A DNA stretch of 64,000 bases, from the NCBI GenBank assembly GCA_026002855.1, contig BPGD01000001.1, forward strand, positions 4,373,916 through 4,437,915, given 5' to 3'. Positions 35,659 through 44,659 of the stretch are shown in pieces. Each line of letters starts with the position of its first letter. Within the stretch, counting starts at the first letter, position 1. The notes under the pieces are model-generated. The model saw only the letters and a program-made list of their open reading frames with translations. It did no database searches and was not told the origin of the DNA. The position numbers were made by a program, and so were the translations under genes. The stretch is from Bryobacteraceae bacterium. GTDB taxonomy: Bacteria; Acidobacteriota; Terriglobia; Bryobacterales; Bryobacteraceae.

Positions 35659-36243
35659 TTACGGCCACGTCCTTCCGCTGGCAACGGCGCCTGCCGACTG
35701 CTGCGGGTCCCCGAGGATCACAATGCGCTTCCTGACGCGTGTCTTGATGTGTTCATCCAGGCGAGCCTGACCGTCCGGGCTTAGGAGCCGGAGGCTCGAT
35801 CTCACGGCGGCGATCGCTTTGTCTTCCCGCGCTTTGAGCGATGCCAGCCTGGCATCGCGCGTCACCGACATGTCCTGGAGCGCCTCCTTCCGCGCCTCCT
35901 CAATCGTCTCCAGTTCCTCCCGAAGGCCCTGGACTGCGGCGATCAGCAGATACTTATCAGGGTCGGACAGACGGATATCTGTCAGCCGCATGTCCCGGCG
36001 CCGGGATTCCTCCTGCGACGGATTTCGGCGTTCGGCGATGGAGAGAATGAAATGACGGTAGGCGAGTTCATCCGGAATCAGATCCGGCGTCCTGGAGCCA
36101 TCCACGACCACCGAAAGGCGGTGTTCCGAATGCGCCGGTTGACCGTAGGCCCGCACCATGGGCGCGAGCAGAAGAGGGAAACAGATCCAGGCAGTCATTC
36201 GCGTAAATGCCCTTCCGCCTGATGAGTGCGTCCGGCAAGTCAT
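35659..36243 (-). CDS. Exported protein of unknown function with a charged helical C-terminus
   Basis: 194 residues from ATG 36243, preceded by AGGAGG with a 5-base gap; the ATG at 36246 has only a 2-base gap and is less likely. A signal peptide ends near residue 35 (FPLLLAPMVRAYGQ). After a short linker the protein is mostly helical and rich in Glu/Arg/Lys (LREELETIEEARKEAL, KAREDKAIAAVRSSL), which suggests a coiled coil. The pattern of a secreted, charged helical protein recalls Spy/periplasmic-chaperone-like proteins, but there is no diagnostic LTxxQ motif. The 130 bases upstream end at the IS3-family element, so its promoter may be affected. Confidence 0.72.
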   Translation of the reverse strand: MTCRTHSSGGRAFTRMTAWICFPLLLAPMVRAYGQPAHSEHRLSVVVDGSRTPDLIPDELAYRHFILSIAERRNPSQEESRRRDMRLTDIRLSDPDKYLLIAAVQGLREELETIEEARKEALQDMSVTRDARLASLKAREDKAIAAVRSSLRLLSPDGQARLDEHIKTRVRKRIVILGDPQQSAGAVASGRTWP

Positions 36244-36373
36244 CATTGCCTCCTCTGAATGGCTCCAGTTTACCCCCCCGCGAAAAATGTCAATCGCCAG
36301 ATTGAAATAATAAGCGCGGAACTTTACTGCTCTGAGAACGGCGAAAGAATGGCAAACGGGGCACGAATTCCCC

Positions 36374-37609
36374 TGACCTGCTCCCGATAATCCCCTCCAG
36401 TCATGATTTGGAAAGCTCTCTTGAAGACAGCAAAAGGAGCTTTCGAAATGAAGAAGACGAAGTTCAGCGAAGAGCAGATGATCGGGGCCGTGAAGCAGCT
36501 CGAAGCCGGGCGCTCGGCCCGGGACCTGGCCCGGGAGTTGGGCATCAGCGACCAGACGCTGGACAACTGGCGAGCCAAGTACAGCGGCCTGGAGGTCAAT
36601 GAGGCGCGGCGTCTGCGGGCGCTGGAGGACGAGAACCGGCGGTTGAAGACGATGGTCGCCGATCTCAGTCTTGACAAAGAAGCCCTGAAAGTGGTGATCC
36701 GAAAAAAACGGCTGGAGCTTGTGAGCGCACGGCGGGACGTGGCGTTCGTCATGACCGAGTTTCGGTCCAGCGAACGCCAGGCTTGCACGCTTCTCGACCT
36801 GGACCGCAGTAGCTATCACTACGAGGCTCGTCCCGATCGCACCATCGAGTTGCGCGAACAACTGATCAGGCTGGCGCGGCAGAAGCCGCCATACGGGTAT
36901 CGGCGCCTGTGGGCGCTGCTGAGCCAGCGCGGACACAGGGTGAACGTCAAGCGCGTATATCGCCGATACCGGCAGGCCCATCTGGCGGTGGGGCGGCTGA
37001 AGCGGAAACGGCTGCAGCGCAGTGTCCCGGTGAACGCGATGCTGATGGCGCCGAATCAGAAATGGGCGCTCGACTTCGTTTCTGATGGCATGGCGAGCGG
37101 CCGCGGCATTCCCATCCTGACCATCGTTGACGGCTTCACACGGGAGTGCCCGGCCATCGAAGTCGGCGTGAGCTTCGGCAGCCGATAAGTCACGCGGGTA
37201 CTGGAGCGTGTCATCGCCGAAGGTGGAGTGCCGAAGAGCTTGCGCGGTGACAACGGCCCGGAGTTCACGAGCCGGCATTTCCTGGCCTGGTGCGAACAAC
37301 ACGGCATGGCACTGGTGCACATTCAGCCGGGCAAGCCCATGCAGGACGGATATCTGGAACGCTTCAACGGACGGCTGCGCGACGAATGCCTGAATGCGAA
37401 TTGGTTGTTAAACATCGTGGATGCGAAACAGAAGATCGAACGGTGGAGGGTGGAGTACAACGAAGAACGACCGCACAGCAGCTTGGCGTACCGCAGGCCG
37501 AATGAATATGCAGAGGTGTGCTCTGAGCTCACCAGTAGGATGGCTGACAGACGTAATATGAAGAACAGCTTTCCAAATCAGACCTGGTAGAGAAAAACGG
37601 GGCAGGTCA
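36374..37609. mobile_element. IS3-family insertion sequence with a broken transposase
   Basis: About 1236 bases. The inverted ends begin TGACCTGCTCCC on the left and TGACCTGCCCCG reading inward from the right; both end in GATTTGGAAAGCT 43-44 bases in. It carries one fused orfA-orfB frame with an in-frame stop. The 3 flanking bases (CCC and CCT) do not match exactly, so a target duplication is uncertain. Its right end lies inside a YCII-type gene. Confidence 0.85.
36448..37590 (+). pseudogene. IS3-family transposase (orfAB) with premature stop
   Basis: Starts at ATG 36448 with AAAGGAG upstream. The N-terminal part is the orfA-type helix-turn-helix (SARDLARELGISDQTLDNWR) and leucine-zipper region. 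A run of seven A at 36702-36708 marks the usual slippage point, but here orfA and orfB are in the same frame. The integrase core has WALDFVSDGM (first Asp), GDNGPEF (second Asp) and a final YLERFNGRLRDECL (Glu). A TAA codon at 37186-37188, after VGVSFGSR, splits the core; the frame goes on unchanged to 37590. The product would lack the second and third catalytic residues unless the stop is read through, so the element is probably immobile by itself. Confidence 0.88.
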
Positions 37610-37885
37610 CCTCCACCGCCAGCCGCAGCGCTGCCTCCCGGTCCGGGGCTTCCACAATCCAGAAGCCGGACACATACTCGCCGGCCTGATGCAGCGGCCC
37701 CTCCGTGCACTGCGCCGGATCCGGCGGCCATCGACAACCGCCGCCGCCGCAGGATCCTCCAGACCCCCGGCAAAAACAAACTGGCCGGCCTCCCGCAGCC
37801 GCCGGTTGAACTCGGCAATGGCAGCCATCTCGTCGGCCGTGGCCGAACCAGTGCGCTCGTCGATCCCCGAAATCAGAAACCGCAT
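37610..37885 (-). pseudogene. YCII-related (DGPF) gene, frameshifted and cut by IS3-family element
   Basis: The start MRFLISGIDERTGSATADEM and AIAEFNRRLREAGQFVFAGG are typical of YCII-like proteins. Near 37715-37730 the frame changes: the rest of the domain (DPAQCTEGPLHQAGEYVSG, then FWIVEAPDREAALRLAVEV) is read in another frame, so a small insertion or deletion occurred. The sequence then runs into the insertion sequence at 37609 just before the expected C-terminus. Two independent lesions make loss of function likely. The family often sits near ECF sigma factors, but none is present here. Confidence 0.75.
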
Positions 37886-37918
37886 CTCCCGCCCCCTACC
37901 CGCCCTCGCGCCCCAGCC

Positions 37919-38317
37919 TCACCCCGGCATCTGTCGCAGGCGGATGAGCAGGCCCACGACGAGCTGCTCGACTTGGTCGCGCGTCTCGCGCGCCGCCTTC
38001 TCGCCCCCGCCTACCGGGTCCGGCACGCGCCATTCCACCACCTCGCGCGCCGGCAGCTTCAGCGGCACGCCGCTCATGTTGACCACCACATCGTAGCGCT
38101 TTAGATCCATATGCAGCAGCGCCTTCGGAAAATGCCCTTCCAGGCGGATGCCCTTTTCCAGCATCACCCGTTGAGTCAGCTCCGGGATCTCCACCACCGG
38201 CGCCAGGCCGGCGCTTTCCGCCTCCACTGCGTCCGCGCCATAGGCACGCGCAAACGCCTCCGCCATCTGGCTGCGGAACGCATTGCCGATGCAGACAAAC
38301 AGCACCCGCTTCTTCAC
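37919..38317 (-). CDS. Low-molecular-weight phosphatase / ArsC-type arsenate reductase-like protein
   Basis: 132 residues from GTG 38317. The N-terminal P-loop is VLFVCIGNAFRSQMAEAF, i.e. the C(x5)R signature of the low-molecular-weight protein tyrosine phosphatase fold. The C-terminal part has the general-acid segment VPDPVGGGEKAARETRDQVE, which resembles thioredoxin-coupled arsenate reductases. No ars regulator or transporter is near, so a phosphatase role remains open. Start GTG overlaps the pdxT stop by 4 bases (GTGA), linking it to the PLP genes for translation. Confidence 0.82.
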   Translation of the reverse strand: MKKRVLFVCIGNAFRSQMAEAFARAYGADAVEAESAGLAPVVEIPELTQRVMLEKGIRLEGHFPKALLHMDLKRYDVVVNMSGVPLKLPAREVVEWRVPDPVGGGEKAARETRDQVEQLVVGLLIRLRQMPG

Positions 38318-38898
38318 TGCCCGCCGTCCCCGCCGCCGAGCCGCGCCACAAACAGCCGGTGGATGCGCAGGTCCGCGGTCAACTCGGGATGGAAGGTCGC
38401 TGCCAGGTGCCGGCCAAAATCGACTAGAACAGGATCGCCCAGATAGGTAGCCAGAATCCGGCCGCCCGTTCCCACGCGCCGGATGATGGGCGCGCGGATG
38501 AAGACCGCCTCCAGCGGTTCGCCGCCCAGCCCGTGCTCGTCCAGCCGGACCACCCGGCTCTCCAGCTGCCGCCCGTAGGCGTTGCGTTCGATGGTCATGT
38601 CGACCAGCGCCAGCGACGGCTGCGGCGGGTTCAGCACTTCCCTGGCCAGCAGAATCGCCCCGGCGCACGTGCCGAAGATGGGCTTTTCCGCACCGAACCG
38701 CCGCAACGGCTCCATCAGGCCGTAGTCCTCCATCAGCCGGAGCATCGCCGTGCTCTCGCCGCCGGGGATCACCAGCCCGTCCAACCCGTCCAGATCCCCT
38801 GCCAGCCGCACCTCGCGCGGCTCGGCCCCGGCACGGCAGAGCGCCGCCGCGTGCGCCTCATAGTCGCCCTGAAGGGCGAGCACTCCTGCGCGTGGCAT
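38314..38898 (-). CDS. pdxT: Pyridoxal 5'-phosphate synthase glutaminase subunit
   Basis: 194 residues, the usual size. A class I glutamine amidotransferase: the N-terminal VLALQGDYEAHAAAL, the oxyanion LVIPGGESTAMLRL, the nucleophile Cys in FGTCAGAILLA, and His-Glu in ATFHPEL. It splits glutamine and channels ammonia to PdxS. The start lies 6 bases after the pdxS stop, as expected for a two-subunit complex. Confidence 0.96.
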   Translation of the reverse strand: MPRAGVLALQGDYEAHAAALCRAGAEPREVRLAGDLDGLDGLVIPGGESTAMLRLMEDYGLMEPLRRFGAEKPIFGTCAGAILLAREVLNPPQPSLALVDMTIERNAYGRQLESRVVRLDEHGLGGEPLEAVFIRAPIIRRVGTGGRILATYLGDPVLVDFGRHLAATFHPELTADLRIHRLFVARLGGGDGGQ

Positions 38899-38904
38899 CG
38901 CCGC

Positions 38905-39792
38905 TCACCAGCCCCGCGTCGACAGCATCTCGGATTCGCTCATCGTCCGCACGTCCAGCCCGGGCATCGCCTCGCCCAGCTCCTCGCTGGCCTCGAGCAC
39001 CGCCTTGGCGTCGTTGTAGTGCGTGGTCGCCTTCACGATCGCCCGCGCGCGCCGCTCGGGATCGGAGGACTTGAAGATGCCGCTGCCGACGAAGACGGCC
39101 TCCGCCCCCAGCTGCCGCATCAACGCCGCATCGGCCGGCGTGGCCACGCCGCCGGCGCTGAAGTTCGGCACCGGAAGCTTTCCGTGGTCATGCACGTACT
39201 GCACCAGCTCGAGCGGCGCCTGAAGCCGCTTGGCCTCCGCCATCAGCTCGTCCTGCCGCAGCGTCGTCAGCAGCCGGATCTCTTTCATCACCGTCCGCAT
39301 GTGTCGCACCGCTTCCACAATGTTGCCCGTGCCCGCCTCCCCCTTGGTGCGGATCATCGCCGCGCCCTCGGCAATGCGCCGCAGCGCCTCGCCCAGATTG
39401 CGGCAGCCGCACACGAACGGCACCCGGAAGTCGCGCTTCCAGATGTGGTGCTCCTCATCGGCCGGGGTGAGCACCTCGCTTTCGTCGATGTAGTCCACCT
39501 CCAGCGCCTCCAGCACCTGCGCCTCCGCAAAGTGCCCGATGCGGCACTTGGCCATCACCGGAATCGAGACCGCCTTCATGATCTCGCGGATCTTGCTGAT
39601 CGCGGCCATGCGCGCCACGCCGCCTTCGCGGCGGATGTCGGCCGGCACCCGCTCGAGCGCCATCACCGCGCAGGCCCCCGCCTTTTCGGCGATCTCCGCC
39701 TGCCGCGCGTCGGTGACGTCCATGATGACGCCCCCTTTCAGCATCTCCGCCAGGCCCACTTTCACCCGGAATGCATCGTCCAGATAAATCAT
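38905..39792 (-). CDS. pdxS: Pyridoxal 5'-phosphate synthase lyase subunit
   Basis: 295 residues, matching the highly conserved PdxS family (290-295). It has the schiff-base Lys segment [57 protein letters not shown], the second Lys of [10 protein letters not shown] and [16 protein letters not shown]. The barrel builds PLP from ribose 5-phosphate, glyceraldehyde 3-phosphate and ammonia from PdxT. AAGGAGA lies 9-10 bases before ATG 39792. It is 62 bases downstream of the MocR-type regulator and on the same strand. Confidence 0.97.
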   Translation of the reverse strand: MIYLDDAFRVKVGLAEMLKGGVIMDVTDARQAEIAEKAGACAVMALERVPADIRREGGVARMAAISKIREIMKAVSIPVMAKCRIGHFAEAQVLEALEVDYIDESEVLTPADEEHHIWKRDFRVPFVCGCRNLGEALRRIAEGAAMIRTKGEAGTGNIVEAVRHMRTVMKEIRLLTTLRQDELMAEAKRLQAPLELVQYVHDHGKLPVPNFSAGGVATPADAALMRQLGAEAVFVGSGIFKSSDPERRARAIVKATTHYNDAKAVLEASEELGEAMPGLDVRTMSESEMLSTRGW

Positions 39793-39854
39793 TTTGTCCG
39801 TCTCCTTTTCGCTGAAATCCTGCCGGAATTCACTCCCTCAAAATCGCCCGCCTC

Positions 39855-41324
39855 TTACACAATGGCCGGCTCCAGGCCGGCCTGTTCGGCCGCGCGCTGC
39901 CGCCGCCACTCGGCGCCGAAAATCCGGCCGAGTGTCTCCAGCCCCTCCTCGATCTGTCCCGGCGCCAGGCCGGCAAAACTCAGCCGCAACCCCGCCGGCT
40001 CGGCGCGCTGCACCGCAAAAACACGCCCCGGCAGGTAACTGACCCCCGCCTCTTCGGCGCGCGCCAGCAGCCGCTCGGCGTCCAGCGGCTCCGGCAGCCG
40101 CACCCAGACGTTGGCCCCGCCCTCAGGCCGCGTGTATCGCGACCCCGGCGGCAGATGCCGCCCGCAGGCTTCCAGCACCGCCCGCAGCCGCGCCCGGCCC
40201 GCCTCAATCAGCCGCCGCCGGTGCGCTTCCAGCCGCCCGCTCAGGGCAAAGCGCAGCAACACCGCCTGCGCCAGATGGTCCGTGTGCAGGTCGGCCGTCT
40301 GCTTCCATTCGGCCAGCCGCCGCGCCACCGCCCGCGGCGCCGTCACCCACCCGACCCGCAGCCCCGGCATCGCCAGCTTGCTAAAACTCCGCACCTGAAT
40401 CACCAGCCCCGCCTCGTCCAGCCGCTTCAGTGAGGGCAGATCCGCTCCCTCGTAGCGCAGCGGACCATAAATGTCGTTCTCGATCACCGGCGCCGCGGCG
40501 CGCTGTGCCAGTCGCAGCAGTTCCCGCCGCGCCTCCAGCCCCATCGTCTCGCCCGTGGGATTCTGGAAGTTCGGCGTCACCGCCACCGCGGCCACGGTCT
40601 CCCGCTCCAGTACCCGGGCCAGCACCGCCAGATCCACCCCCCCAGGCCCCACCGGAATCCCGATCACCCGCGCCCCAGCGCGCACAAACACGTCCCGCAG
40701 GCCCGGATAGACCGGGTCTTCCACCGCCACCGCGTCGCCGGGCCGCACCAGCACCCGTTCCAGCAGGTCCAGCGCCTGCTGGCACCCGCTCGTCACCACC
40801 ACATCATCGCCCGGTCCCGCCGTGCCCTCGGCGCGAGCCTGCCCAATCAGCCACTCCCTCAATGGCCCATAGCCGTAAGCCGACCCCAACTGCAACAGGC
40901 GCGCCGCCTCGCCGCCTGCAAGCACCTCCGCACAGCTCTGGCGGAACTCTTCCACCGGCAGCAGCTCCTCTTCCGGACGCGCAGATACGAAGCTGATCCG
41001 CACCGGCGCGCTCCAGCTCCGCACCTCCACCCCAGGCAGGCCCAGCCGCGCTTCCCAGTCAATGCTGCCGCCCCCAGCGGCCACCCCCGCCACAAAGCTG
41101 CCCCGCCCGACATGGCCGCGGATCAGCCCCTCCTGCTCGAGCAACCCATAGGCGGCCGCCACCGTGGCCCGGTTCACGCCCAACGTGCCAGCCAATTCGC
41201 GCGTTGGCGGGATGCGCTCGCCACGCGGCAGGGCACCGGAAAGAATCAGCTCCCGAAGCTGCCGGTACAACTGCCTGTACAACGGCTCCGCCGCCTGCGG
41301 GTCGAGATGGAGCGCGGGCACCAT
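39855..41324 (-). CDS. MocR/PdxR-type regulator (GntR wHTH plus aminotransferase domain)
   Basis: About 489 residues from ATG 41324. An N-terminal GntR winged helix (about 20-85; RIPPTRELAGTLGVNRATVA, then AAYGLLEQEGLIRGHVGRGS) is joined to a fold-type I aminotransferase domain with the PLP Lys in VRSFSKLAMPGLRVGWV. Such proteins sense PLP and control pdxST; lying directly upstream of pdxS it fits PdxR, though here it is in the same direction rather than divergent. Unlike free aminotransferases it is not expected to turn over substrates. Start set by alignment with family N-termini; a longer frame from 41399 would run through the palindromic operator. Confidence 0.9.
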   Translation of the reverse strand: MVPALHLDPQAAEPLYRQLYRQLRELILSGALPRGERIPPTRELAGTLGVNRATVAAAYGLLEQEGLIRGHVGRGSFVAGVAAGGGSIDWEARLGLPGVEVRSWSAPVRISFVSARPEEELLPVEEFRQSCAEVLAGGEAARLLQLGSAYGYGPLREWLIGQARAEGTAGPGDDVVVTSGCQQALDLLERVLVRPGDAVAVEDPVYPGLRDVFVRAGARVIGIPVGPGGVDLAVLARVLERETVAAVAVTPNFQNPTGETMGLEARRELLRLAQRAAAPVIENDIYGPLRYEGADLPSLKRLDEAGLVIQVRSFSKLAMPGLRVGWVTAPRAVARRLAEWKQTADLHTDHLAQAVLLRFALSGRLEAHRRRLIEAGRARLRAVLEACGRHLPPGSRYTRPEGGANVWVRLPEPLDAERLLARAEEAGVSYLPGRVFAVQRAEPAGLRLSFAGLAPGQIEEGLETLGRIFGAEWRRQRAAEQAGLEPAIV

Positions 41325-41368
41325 CGCCCTTTCAGCGTAGCCCATCAACCCATCCAATGCAATCCATC

Positions 41369-41385
41369 CCGTCCAATTTGGACGG
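41369..41385. promoter_or_regulatory. Palindrome upstream of the MocR-type gene, candidate operator
   Basis: CCGTCCAATTTGGACGG, two perfect 8-base arms around one base, in the 83-base gap between tsaB and the regulator. On the minus strand the half-site is followed by a related direct repeat (ATTGGACGGGAT, then ATTGGATGGGTT). MocR proteins often bind such repeat pairs, so this is a likely autoregulatory or PLP-responsive site. Confidence 0.55.
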
Positions 41386-41407
41386 CCAAGACGCAACACG
41401 CTCCGTC

Positions 41408-42037
41408 TTACCCGCCCGGCTCCCGCCAGTGCAGCTCAGCGTCCGAGCGCCTCACATAATTGGCATCCAGGGCGGCGGGGTCCTCCAGGCGGTCGAATGC
41501 CAGCAGCGCAATCGCTCCCGCCAGCGCCCTCGGCGTCACCGTCGCCTGCACCTGGAACAGCGCCGGCTCCGGCGTCAGCAGCTCGGCGCCCTCGGGCAGC
41601 CCGGCCCGCCAGGCCGGAAATTTCATCACCACTTCCGGCTGCACCGGCTCGAGGCGGTCATCATACACCGCCCCATAGATCTCTCCTCGGCGGGCATCGA
41701 AAAACGGCGCCCGCAGCCGGGCCGTACCAAACCAGGCCATCGCCTGAAGGTTGGAGATGGCCGCCGCCAGCGCGCCCGAAGCCTCGGCCAGACCCTTGGC
41801 CGCGGCCAGCCCCACGCGTACGCCCGTAAACGACCCCGGCCCGGCCGCAGCGGCGAATCCCGTCACGTCTTCATACCGCCAGCCGTGGCGCTTCAGCAGC
41901 CGCTCCAGCTGCTGCAACAAAACGTGGGCGAAACCATCCGGCGAATGCAGCAGCACCTCTTCGACAATGCGCCCGTCTTCGGCCAGCGCCAGGCTGCCGA
42001 ACTCCGATGTCGTGTCCATCGCCACGATGCGCGTCAT
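41408..42037 (-). CDS. tsaB: tRNA threonylcarbamoyladenosine biosynthesis protein TsaB
   Basis: 209 residues with the ASKHA fold of TsaB: N-terminal ILAMDTTSEFGSLALAEDG in near form (VAMDTTSEFGSLAL), VTGFAAAAGPGSFTGVRVGL and the AKGLAEASGALAA helix. TsaB is the partner and activator of TsaD for the universal t6A37 modification of ANN-reading tRNAs. Start ATG 42037 agrees with the family. It lies 83 bases before the MocR-type gene. Confidence 0.93.
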   Translation of the reverse strand: MTRIVAMDTTSEFGSLALAEDGRIVEEVLLHSPDGFAHVLLQQLERLLKRHGWRYEDVTGFAAAAGPGSFTGVRVGLAAAKGLAEASGALAAAISNLQAMAWFGTARLRAPFFDARRGEIYGAVYDDRLEPVQPEVVMKFPAWRAGLPEGAELLTPEPALFQVQATVTPRALAGAIALLAFDRLEDPAALDANYVRRSDAELHWREPGG

Positions 42038-42120
42038 CCCCGGCGGCCTCCGCCTCTGCCCGCGGACATGCGCGTACTGGGTGAAATTACAAAATCCATT
42101 CCAGCCAGTTTCCCGGAAAA

Positions 42121-43893
42121 TTACTTCGCTTTTTTCACCGTAAACACGGTGTCGATCAGATACAGTTTGCCGGCGGCATTCAGCGCCCCCAGCCGCACCG
42201 CCAGCGTCCCGGCGTCCGATTTCAGCAGGACCGGATCCACCGTGAACGTCCCCTCCGCCCCCGCCGCCAGGTACCGCCCGCCCTCGCCGCCGGCCGCGAT
42301 TTCGCCGGTCAGCACGTACATCATGCGCCGCGTGCCGGAAGTCTGGCGCTTCAGCGCGATCCGGTATGGAACCGCAACACCGGCCACGATCGGGGTCCCG
42401 AACGGCGGCTGCACCAGCTCAAACGGGGCCCTCTGCGGGTCGCGCTCGGGCTCCTGCACCGGCACGGGCCACGACTCGAACTTGTAGCTTCGCAACATCC
42501 CCTGCTTCCGCCCGTCGCGGCTCAGGTGCAGCACCCAGTCGCGGGAGCTGTCCGGCGGCGAGGCCTCGTACAGCTCGCCTTTCCACTGCTTCTTCTCCTT
42601 GCGCGCCTCGCCCGTCGCCGGATCCACCCAATAGACGTCATAGTCGTGCTTGCGCGTCACCACGCGGACCGGACCCGGCTTCTCGATATACACAATGTAC
42701 TCCGTCGCCGGCAGCTCGTAGTCCTCGGTCTTCAGGCCCGGCAGCGCGATCGCGCGCCCGCCGTCCACGTCAAAGTACGGCTGCGTGTCCCAGAAGCGCA
42801 CCCGCTCGCTCATGAAGCGGAACCACGCCTCCATCGTGCGCGCGTTCGCCGCCTCCGGCCTCACCGCCCCTTTCATCGATGGATAGGCCCCGCTCATCAC
42901 CGCATTCCACAGCCGGCGGCGGAACTCGTCCGGCGGCAGACGGCCGTCGATCAGCGCCACCTGCGGCACCGTGTTGGCCTGATGCTCAACGGCGATCAGC
43001 TCGTCGCGGCCGGGCCCGTAGATCACATGGTCCATCCAGCCGTCCCGGCCGAGAAACGCCGCCGAGTCCCGCGCCCGCGTGGAAATCGGATGCCCGTAGG
43101 GATCCATTTTTTTCAGCCCGAGACCAAAATCCTTCAGCAATTCCCGCGCGCCCGGCTGTGTTTCCCATTCCTCAACAAGCTGCCACGTGGAGTTGAAAGC
43201 CGCATAACGCCCGGTGATATACCGCAAAAGGCGCTCCCGTTCGGCCGGTCCCGGCGCAATCCGCCGCAGATCCTCGGCCGACGCGGCCAGCAGAAAATCC
43301 ACCGTAATGCCTGCGGAATGGATCTCGAAAACGCGCGCGTCGAGCTTTTCAAACCACGCCGGATCCGGACGGTCCGGCGCCGGAAAGGCCTGCGGGCCGA
43401 GCAACCGCACCGCCAGATGCGTGAACCGGCGCGCCGCAAAGGCGCTCACCGGCTCGTCCGGCACGTCTTCAGCGCCCATGTACAGATGAGGGCGGCGCTC
43501 CTCGGTGTACTGCCAGTGATGCACGTTGGCGCGGCGGATAAAGGCCGCCGGCGGCGGCGTGGCGGCGGCGCGGAACTCGCCCGTCTTTCCGTTGTACTCC
43601 GCAAGATTGCTGGTGAGCCGGTATGTCCAGTTGCCCGCTTCCGTGGGCGTGAAACGGATGCTCAGCCGCCGGCCGCCGCGCCAGAAGGCATGTACCAGAT
43701 ACGTCTTGAACTCGGGCGAGCGGAACTCGGCAACGACCGTCGCCGTAACGTAGGGATTGACGTGCTGCGCCGCCGCCGCGGCCGGAATCTCAAACTCCAG
43801 CTCGCACGGCATGTACACGGACGCCTCCTGGCACGGCTTCTGCGCCATCACCGGCAGCCAGGCGAGCAGGGCCATCAGGCGCCACATCCGCAT
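42121..43893 (-). CDS. Exported DUF5060-containing putative glycoside-hydrolase-like protein
   Basis: 590 residues from ATG 43893 (ATG 43887 also possible). A signal peptide (MWRLMALLAWLPVMA) precedes a DUF5060 beta-sandwich (about 25-120: ATVVAEFRSPEFKTYLV, FTPTEAGNWTYRLTSN). A TIM-barrel-like region (130-400) has RFTHLAVRLLG, WQLVEEWETQPG and VEHQANTVPQ. A C-terminal beta domain (420-590) shows DYDVYWVDPATGEARKEK. DUF5060/DUF4038-type proteins are secreted glycosidases of plant or microbial polymers; WQLVEEWE may hold an acid/base Glu. I cannot name the substrate. Confidence 0.75.
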   Translation of the reverse strand: MRMWRLMALLAWLPVMAQKPCQEASVYMPCELEFEIPAAAAAQHVNPYVTATVVAEFRSPEFKTYLVHAFWRGGRRLSIRFTPTEAGNWTYRLTSNLAEYNGKTGEFRAAATPPPAAFIRRANVHHWQYTEERRPHLYMGAEDVPDEPVSAFAARRFTHLAVRLLGPQAFPAPDRPDPAWFEKLDARVFEIHSAGITVDFLLAASAEDLRRIAPGPAERERLLRYITGRYAAFNSTWQLVEEWETQPGARELLKDFGLGLKKMDPYGHPISTRARDSAAFLGRDGWMDHVIYGPGRDELIAVEHQANTVPQVALIDGRLPPDEFRRRLWNAVMSGAYPSMKGAVRPEAANARTMEAWFRFMSERVRFWDTQPYFDVDGGRAIALPGLKTEDYELPATEYIVYIEKPGPVRVVTRKHDYDVYWVDPATGEARKEKKQWKGELYEASPPDSSRDWVLHLSRDGRKQGMLRSYKFESWPVPVQEPERDPQRAPFELVQPPFGTPIVAGVAVPYRIALKRQTSGTRRMMYVLTGEIAAGGEGGRYLAAGAEGTFTVDPVLLKSDAGTLAVRLGALNAAGKLYLIDTVFTVKKAK

Positions 43894-43954
43894 GTCCCCA
43901 GTGTACCGGCGCGCCGCGGCAGCCCGCGCCCCCCGGGCCTCTGCCCGGGTGCGG

Positions 43955-44659
43955 TCACATCTCAAGCCGGCCGCCGTACATCATCTGCGACAGGCGGAAT
44001 CGCTCCCGGAACTTGGCAATCTGAAGATCCGCCACCACCTCGATTTCGCTCCCCAGCGACGCGGCCGCACCCCGGTCGAAGTGGACGTACAGGTCCAGCG
44101 TGAGCCCGGCCAGATCCGCGCGGGCCTTCACCGGCGCCAGCGTCCTGCCGCGCGCACCCCGGAGCCGCACCCCCTGCATCGCGGCCAGCTCCACCATCGC
44201 CGCCCCGCGGTGGGCGATCTGCGCAGGCAGCCCGTGGATCTCCAGGATGGCCTGCTCGGGCTGGTCTTCCAGCAGCTCGTTGAGCGTCCGCACCGGCTTC
44301 TGCTGCAAGCGGTACAGGTACAGCGCGCGCGCCTGCCTCACCGGCAGCGCCGAAGCCCAGCGGATGATCAGGTCAGCCTCCAGCGGCAGCGACGTGCGCG
44401 GCACCCCGATGCCGCCAATCGGGTTGCCGCCGCCCGGCCTTTGCATGTTCGGCCCCGTGGCCCCGGGAATGTCTTCGGCCCGCGGCGGCTCCGGCTCGCG
44501 CCGGCGCCATTCCAGATTCACCCGCCTCCGGCGCGCCCAGGGCGAATCGGTCAGCATCCGCAGCACCTGTTTGTCAGACCAGTTCGTCCAGGAATCAGCA
44601 GCGCCCGCCCATGCCAGCGGCGCCGCCAGCACCCATCTCCGCGTGACACGCCGCATCAT
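43955..44659 (-). CDS. Exported protein of unknown function downstream of lptFG
   Basis: 234 residues with a signal peptide (MMRRVTRRWVLAAPLAWAGA). The mature N-terminus WTNWSDKQVLRMLTDSPWAR begins a conserved-looking helix; a Pro/Gly-rich stretch (55-85) is followed by a mixed alpha/beta domain (LEADLIIRWASALPVRQARA). I know similar acidobacterial secreted proteins only as hypotheticals. The start overlaps the lptFG stop by 4 bases (ATGA), so expression is coupled to the LPS-transport permease; a link with envelope assembly is inference. Confidence 0.78.
   Translation of the reverse strand: MMRRVTRRWVLAAPLAWAGAADSWTNWSDKQVLRMLTDSPWARRRRVNLEWRRREPEPPRAEDIPGATGPNMQRPGGGNPIGGIGVPRTSLPLEADLIIRWASALPVRQARALYLYRLQQKPVRTLNELLEDQPEQAILEIHGLPAQIAHRGAAMVELAAMQGVRLRGARGRTLAPVKARADLAGLTLDLYVHFDRGAAASLGSEIEVVADLQIAKFRERFRLSQMMYGGRLEM

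Noticed and set aside
36700..36710. Seven-A run in the IS3-family transposase as a programmed frameshift site
   Set aside because: orfA and orfB are already in the same frame here, so slippage is not needed for the fused product; a relic is possible.
36247..37320. Upstream extension of the minus-strand frame of the secreted protein at 35659-36243
   Set aside because: The extension is antisense to the IS3-family transposase; signal peptide and AGGAGG place the start at 36243.
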